Positions 58,916 through 64,000 of a DNA stretch of 64,000 nucleotides are shown here, in pieces. The first letter of the stretch is position 1. Each line of letters starts with the position of its first letter. Where the stretch lies: the NCBI GenBank assembly GCA_965644315.1, contig CBFFRQ010000041.1:124001-188000 (forward strand), written 5' to 3'. The position numbers were made by a program, and so were the translations under genes. This DNA comes from Caecitellus pseudoparvulus (Eukaryota > Bigyra: Bicosoecida). The notes under the pieces were generated by a model, which saw nothing but the letters and a program-made list of their open reading frames with translations, did no database searches and was not told the origin of the DNA.

Positions 58916-61563
58916 TCACGCCATTCCTGGCAAGCCGCATGCCATGGGGGAGGCAAGGGCGGGAGGCGAGGGCGTGTCCTGGGCGCGGCGCTTGGCCGCA
59001 GGCCGCAACTGGGGGGACCCCTCCTCATCCAGCTGCGTCATGCACTCCTCCAGGGTGAACCGGCTCACCACCGGTAAGGCTGCTGCGGTGTCTTGCCCCG
59101 CTCCCACCGCCGCCAGGTCCAATACCCACTGCCTCAACAGCAGCGGGTGGGCTGCAGGCATGAAGCGGCTGCGCTGCATGCAGTGCATGAGGGCATGCTC
59201 CTCCACCAGGGTGGGCCAGGGCACATCCAGGCCGTGGCCCACTAAGGCAGGCAAGGCGGGCGGAGGCAGGGAGGCGTGCAGGTGAGCCGGGTGCGCTGCC
59301 TGCGACGGGGCAACGTGCACCCAGGCCAGAGCGGCACCCAGCAGGATGCCACGCCACGAAGCTGGTGTGAGCGGGATGACGGGGATGTGCTGCTGGTCAT
59401 GCGGAACTTGCTTCCGCTGCCACCCTGTGGCCAGCTGGGCTGACCCGCGCAAGGCCAGGGACAGGGCATACGCGACGCACTGCGCGGCTTGGCCATGCTT
59501 CTGCAGGACACCAGAAGCACCAGCCTCACCGCACAGGCTGCCCACCATGGCCAGCACCTCCTGCAGCCACTCGCACACCTGGGGGGAAGAGGGGCAGGCG
59601 GAAGGGGGAGGGTACGCGGGCGCTGCCGCGATGGGGCTGCGAGAGCCAGCTGATGCCTCATCCCCAGAGCGCGGCCCCTCGTCTTGTCCCAGGATCAGGT
59701 GCAGGGTGCCCTTTGCCGCAGGCCCCCGGGTGGGGGAGCCGTTGCACGCCACGTGCAGGTCCGGCTGCAGGCCGCCTCCGGACGGGGCCAGGGGCAGCAC
59801 GTCCATAGCAGTGGGGGGGTACCCGACGGGAGGCGCTGTTCCCGCTGCCAACAGGCCGTGCTGTAGCCCCAGACGGGCGGCACAGGAGGGCAAGGCTTCC
59901 TGCGCCGCCAGCGGCAGGCGTGGCGTCAGCCTCTGCGTCGCTCGGCGTACCATGGCGGCGACATCCCGAGGCAGCGCAGAGAGCAGGGACGATGCCGTGG
60001 CGGCAGCAGAGGTGGCTGGCAGCTGCAAGTGGGTGCCGGACCCGAGTGAGCCTGCCTGCAGGATGGCAATCTCATCCCCCGGCTCCTCCCACAGCCCGGG
60101 CACAGGCAGGCGGCTGGCAGGCTGGCGCAACTCCACCCCGGGCGGCAGCCCGTGCATGAGCTCAGCTTGGAAGTCCCGCAGGCTGGACAGCAAGCGGCGA
60201 CAGGACGCCAGCATGGCATCATGTGCCGCCCGGATGTGCTGCGTGGCAAAGCCAAGGTGTGTGGCCACGGCGGGCGCGGCCTGCCGCATAGCACCCTCCA
60301 CGACATCCAGGAGGAATGCCTCGTAGCCACGCTGGATGAAGGCGCGAGTGCTGGGGTCCAGCCACGTGTGCACAGGGCCACCCACCGTGGTCGGGCTTCG
60401 CAGGCAGGTGAGGATGGGCTGCAGCTGATCCGGCGTCAGGCACTGCGTCGCAGACTGCAGTCTGCTGTCATCCCGCTCAGGCAGCCACGTGCCACCCTCC
60501 ACCTGGCCCAGCAGGCACATGAGGCTGTGGGCCGTGTAAGCGAACTGCTTGGCCGCTTCCGCAGTCCCGACAGCTGCGTGGCTGGCCTGCGTTGAAGCGT
60601 CCACATAAGCCTCAAGGCCTTGCTGTCGCTCGAGCAGCTCCCGGCGGGCCAGGCGCAGCCCGACGGGGTGCACCGCTTGCTGGTGCACGGGGGCGCTGGC
60701 TGTGCTCTGGCGCACGTGGGAGGCCTTGGCCATGCTGGCCTCTGCCTCTGCAGCCAGCATGTCCAGCAGCGCCAGCTGCTGCGCCACCATCTCCCGCCGT
60801 GTCTCCACGGCGCGCTGCAGGCAAAAGACTCGCGTGAACTCCACCAGGGCCACGTGCACGTGTTCCGTCGCACGTGCTTGGATGGAGGCGGGCGTCTCAC
60901 CCACCCACGGCATGGTCAGGAGAGCTTGCAGCATGCTGTCACTGAGCGGATGCGCGGTGCCCAGCCGGAAGAGGGCGGCTGCGTTGTGCACGTGCTCCAC
61001 ATCAGGCTGCACAGTCCACTCCCAGGGCCGCACGCCATCCAGTGAGGCATGTTGCATGGGGTCCCACGTCCACGTGGACGCTGCTGTGCTGCGCGTGCCA
61101 AGGGGTCCTTGGACCTCAGCGCGCAGGATGGCTTCTGGGGCGGACTGCGGCGCAACCAGCGCAGTGGGCGCCCCAGACTTTGACGTACTTTGCGATACTC
61201 GCTGAGGTGGCGTGCCTTCGTCCACCCTGCCAGTGCTGCGGCGTTGCGTTGGGGCGTTGGGTGCCGGCGCCAGGGGCTGCACCGCACCGATGCTGCCGTC
61301 ATCGCTCCAGCTTTTGCACAGCCGCATCTGCTCAGCAATGCAGCGCACAATCGCACGGGAAAGTCTGCAAGAGGAACATTTGCGGTGGGCAATGAGTGCC
61401 TATGCGCCCCTTGCACGAGGCGTGGTGCACAGTTGAAGCGCCTCACGCACGGGATGGCTGCGGGATTTGGCAACACTTGAGGTTGTGGCTGCCGCCTGCG
61501 TTTACGCCGCCTCATGGCAGCGGCACCAGAACCAGGAGGGCCCATCCCAAGAAAGGCCTGCAT
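58916..61563 (-). CDS. Unknown large helical protein
   Basis: Preferred exons on minus are 61563-61357 and 61276-58916, giving 855 aa; the 80-nt intron (GTGCGA...GGTGCAG) is in phase 0. Exon 1 starts MQAFLGMGPPGSG and has a basic block (RRRKRRRQPQP). The body is alpha-helical and Ala/Leu-rich (FTRVFCLQRAVETRREMVAQ, TAHSLMCLLGQVEGG, GYEAFLLDVVEGAMRQAAPA, ASCRRLLSSLRDFQAEL). It looks like a structural or complex subunit, for example of augmin or tether type, but I see no diagnostic motif. The N-terminal exon is the least certain part; starting at 61348 without exon 1 would require a non-ATG codon. Confidence 0.55.
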
Positions 61564-61766
61564 ACTCGGTGCTGCAGGGGCCTGGGCAGCTCCAAAGCGA
61601 GCAGGTTTTCCACGAGGGGGGCTTGTGCGGGGAACGTCCCGACGAAGGCCTGATGCTCCACGGCTAACCTGGCCAATGGTTCTAGAAGTGCACGGCAATC
61701 GCCAACATCTGCGAGCTAAACGTGGATGTCTGTCCAAGAAATCCATCAAGGTGAATTGGTATGACG

Positions 61767-61776
61767 CCTGCATTGC
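61767..61776. terminator. Candidate 3'-end element (gcctgcattg)
   Basis: The minus strand reads caatgcaggc, about 70 bases after the eS1 stop at 61848. It resembles the post-stop element. Confidence 0.3.
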
Positions 61777-61847
61777 CACTTCGTGCCTGCAAACGCCAAG
61801 AGCTGCCTCCACTCCTCCTAAGCAAGCACCAGGAAGCCTGCTGTTGC

Positions 61848-62636
61848 TTACAGGCGGCCGCCAGCGGTGCCCATGGCCTCCACGGTGCCCTCATCGACCT
61901 TGGAGATGGCCTTGCCGCTGTCAGCAGCGCCATCACCGTGCACCTCCATGAGGCGGGTGAGGTCGAACTTGGGTGCCTTGACGATCTTGACCTTGCGCAG
62001 GAAGACGTTCTGCATGGGGAAGGTGCTCTCCACAGACTTGGTGATCTCGTCGGCGATGGAGCCAGCAACGAGCTTCTGGAACAGCTCCTTCATGTCGCCC
62101 TTGGACACCTCCTTGTTCAGGACGTCGATCATGGTCTGGCGGATCTTGCGCACCTGAGCGGACTGGGCGTAGGCAGTGCGCTTGATCTGGTTCTGCTGCT
62201 TCTTGGTGAAGCCGATCACGAAGACGCGCACGGTGAAGCCGTCGGTGGTCTTGACGTCCACGTTGGCCTCGATGAGGGTCTGGAACTTGCGCACCAGGGA
62301 GCACAGCTTGTCCCGGGTGAAGGTCATGCCGTAGAAGTTGCACAGCACAGCAGAGCCCTGCACCTCCTCGCACACGAGGCGGATCTTGCGGAACTCGGCA
62401 TCCTCGGCCTGCTTGTTCAGGTCACCCAGGGAGATCTCGAACACGCGGCCCTTGAGCTGCTCAGAGGCGATCTTGGTGCCGATGGTCTTGGTCACTGGGG
62501 TCTTGCCGCACAGGCGGTTCTGGAAGATGGCGGGCACCTTGATGTCGTACCACTCCTTGCGGGTGAAGGGGTCCACGACCTTCTTCTTGCCGCCCTTGCG
62601 GCCCTTGCCCAGCTTCTTGTTCTTGCCGATGGCCAT
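61848..62636 (-). CDS. RPS3A: 40S ribosomal protein eS1 (RPS3A)
   Basis: 262 aa, close to the ~264 aa of the family. eS1 sits on the platform of the cytosolic 40S subunit near the mRNA exit. Signatures are clear: [83 protein letters not shown], and [16 protein letters not shown]. The ATG at 62636 directly follows a pyrimidine-rich acceptor (cccccgctcag), so a 5'UTR intron is likely. Upstream in-frame codons belong to that intron, not the protein. It is the most highly expressed type of gene in the window and shows strong C/G-ending codon bias. Confidence 0.97.
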   Translation of the reverse strand: MAIGKNKKLGKGRKGGKKKVVDPFTRKEWYDIKVPAIFQNRLCGKTPVTKTIGTKIASEQLKGRVFEISLGDLNKQAEDAEFRKIRLVCEEVQGSAVLCNFYGMTFTRDKLCSLVRKFQTLIEANVDVKTTDGFTVRVFVIGFTKKQQNQIKRTAYAQSAQVRKIRQTMIDVLNKEVSKGDMKELFQKLVAGSIADEITKSVESTFPMQNVFLRKVKIVKAPKFDLTRLMEVHGDGAADSGKAISKVDEGTVEAMGTAGGRL

Positions 62637-63240
62637 CTGAGCGGGGGAGGGGGAGGGCAAGCGTGAGTGAGGCGAGGGCAAGGTGGTGAACAGCGCCAGC
62701 AGACTCCGTTGCCGAGAGCACCGTCACGGGGCTGGGGCCGGCACACAACGAACACACTGCCCAGTTGAGTAGACCAAGGCATACTGGGCGAGAACTGCTC
62801 AACCCCAGGAAGACTGGGCAGGCTGCAAGCAGCGGCCTCCCGCTCAGTGCGGAATTAGACTCCTCGCCGACTGCTGCACCGCTCCCCAGCCAGCCACACC
62901 CCCAAGGCACAAGACACGGCCACACGGCAACAAAGCATACAGGCCAGAGGTCAAGGTGCCGCCAGTTCAAGCCGTGCTTGGAGCAACAGGGCAAGCGCAG
63001 GGCAGGCACGGTCAGACACTGCCTCGGTTGCGCCTTTGCCTGCACCGTGGCACGAAACACGGCACACAAACGTACAGTTGATGCGTGTGAGACAGGGAAA
63101 ACCCACAACTCAGCACAGAGGAGGATGTTGACAGTGGAGATGGCTCTATGGAAAGTACACGCGGGCGGTGGCAGAGGTGGGCAGCTTGGGGCTTGCATTA
63201 TGAGTTCCGGGAATGATGCAAAATGACATCCGCCGCAGCC
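62637..63240. other. eS1 promoter/5'UTR region, 604 bp
   Basis: Upstream of eS1 and downstream of the exonuclease-like gene, both minus. It holds a probable 5'UTR intron acceptor ending at 62637, a GCGGAATTA element at 62849-62857, and TGCATTA/ATGATGCA sequences at 63194-63220 that match the post-stop family for the gene to the right. No further coding exon is visible. Confidence 0.45.
62849..62857. promoter_or_regulatory. GCGGAATTA element upstream of eS1
   Basis: A one-mismatch copy about 213 bases upstream of the eS1 ATG. On the gene strand it reads taattccgc. Confidence 0.3.
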
Positions 63241-64000
63241 TCACCGAGCTGCCGCATGCGCACTGAACACGCCGGGAGACTGAAGGTACGCAAAGTCCTG
63301 CAATAGTGAGGATGCAGAAGTTGCCTTTTCCCAGGGGGTTCCTGTCCCGTGCAATGTCCACTCCCGCGCTTGGGGGTGTGCTGGGGCGGCGGAGCGGGCA
63401 GCGCTCAGCGCCGCGTCCGCGATGAGGCGGGAGAACAATGCGTCGCGGGCTGCGTAAGTCAGCAGCCGCTGAGGCAAAGGTGCTGAGCCCCAGGCCTTGA
63501 TCCGGTGCACGCCCCGCGACTTCCACGAGGTCGCCCCCAGCAAATGCCGTGAGAGGCGTGCCAGCCCCTTCTCACCTCCCACAGCCGCCCCCAGGGTGCC
63601 GCCGTCCACAGTGCCTGGCACAGGCACGCCCCAAGCAGTGGCGACGAGGTCGGCATCCCCTTCGACGCCAACCCCCACGACACGGGGTGCAGCGAGCACA
63701 GCAGCCTCCATTTCGGCGGCGGTGCCGTCTGCAGGCAGGCTCGCCTTGCCACTGTGCCCCAGCACTCGCAGCAAGGCGAGCAGGCCACTCGGCACCCCAG
63801 CCTCATTCACGACGTCTGCCTCGCCGCCATCACACCACTCCAGCGCCGTGGCGTTCTCGCTGGGTGTGGCCGGGGTCCACGGTGCTTCCGCCTCCCCGAA
63901 AGCCTCCTGCAAGGCGGCGCGCTCCGCTTCTCCTACCTGCAGCGGCGGCGCGGTGAAGGCGCCGCCCGCCTTGGCAGCGTCCTCCCAAGCCGAGAAGGCC
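63241..64000 (-). CDS. 3'-5' exonuclease-domain protein, partial
   Basis: Only the C-terminal ~253 residues are in the window; the frame is open to the right edge. The visible part matches the second half of a DEDDy-type 3'-5' exonuclease domain (WRN/RNase D family): VVGVGVEGDADLVATAWGVP (ExoII region), then GTVDGGTLGAAVGGEKGLARL, LSRHLLGATSWKS, and ExoIII with LLTYAARDALFSRLI, in which Tyr and the second Asp are catalytic. The ExoI Asp-x-Glu should lie upstream, outside the window. Such enzymes trim RNA or DNA ends. A GTAGGA sequence near 63936 could be a splice donor, so the exon boundary on the right is uncertain. Confidence 0.6.
   Translation of the reverse strand, partial: AFSAWEDAAKAGGAFTAPPLQVGEAERAALQEAFGEAEAPWTPATPSENATALEWCDGGEADVVNEAGVPSGLLALLRVLGHSGKASLPADGTAAEMEAAVLAAPRVVGVGVEGDADLVATAWGVPVPGTVDGGTLGAAVGGEKGLARLSRHLLGATSWKSRGVHRIKAWGSAPLPQRLLTYAARDALFSRLIADAALSAARSAAPAHPQAREWTLHGTGTPWEKATSASSLLQDFAYLQSPGVFSAHAAAR

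Noticed and set aside
1-64000. tRNA, rRNA, transposon or CRISPR signatures
   Set aside because: I looked for cloverleaf B-box sequences, terminal inverted repeats, transposase motifs and spaced direct repeats, and saw none. The only tandem array is coding.

Overview
The window is nuclear DNA of a GC-rich, gene-dense unicellular eukaryote. The genes are interrupted by many short GT-AG introns, mostly 64-91 nt. The products include ORC1, Argonaute, CCZ1, ADA2, WDR70, IPI1/TEX10, ribosomal protein eS1, and nuclear-encoded mitochondrial complex I subunit NDUFS8 and uS11m. An ERK7/8-type MAP kinase with a TDY loop, IQ-motif proteins and long low-complexity proteins fit a protist or alga. No plastid-specific gene is present, and I cannot fix the lineage from sequence alone. 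No rRNA, tRNA, transposon or CRISPR array was recognised.

Layout. 1-6 kb: the tail of an unknown gene, then ORC1 and an Argonaute, all on the plus strand. 6-13 kb: CCZ1, a secreted LamG protein and an unknown acidic protein, all minus. 13-21 kb: an FHA-WDR70 fusion, a small possible RRM protein and a large EF-hand/IQ/coiled-coil/B-box protein, all plus. 21.5-38 kb: eight genes on strictly alternating strands (ankyrin array, coiled-coil protein, NDUFS8, uS11m, ADA2, IQ protein, PH-like protein, pterin carbinolamine dehydratase). 38-47 kb: a minus-strand block (disordered protein, chromodomain protein, MAPK, small unknown protein). 47-64 kb: IPI1/TEX10, GTP cyclohydrolase I, a TatD hydrolase, an unknown four-exon gene, an RPSTA-motif protein, a 2OG-Fe(II) oxygenase, an unknown protein, eS1, and the 3' part of a 3'-5' exonuclease-like gene.

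Functional themes. Chromatin and small-RNA functions are well represented (ORC1, Argonaute, ADA2, chromodomain protein, NIPP1-like FHA fused to WDR70). Ribosome biogenesis and translation are represented by IPI1, eS1 and uS11m. Tetrahydropterin metabolism is represented by GTP cyclohydrolase I and the dehydratase. Many neighbours are head-to-head with 150-400 bp between starts, or tail-to-tail with only 11-92 bp between stops.

Three recurring signals are not explained by coding. One is a GCGGAAATTG-type element close upstream of several starts and inside three first introns. The second is a TGCAATGCA-type element just after many stop codons, often between two convergent genes. The third is a strong preference for GTGCGT 5' splice sites. 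The Argonaute keeps its guide-binding pocket but appears to have lost most catalytic residues. Exon joins were inferred by hand from splice sites, phase and family conservation. They are not confirmed by transcripts.
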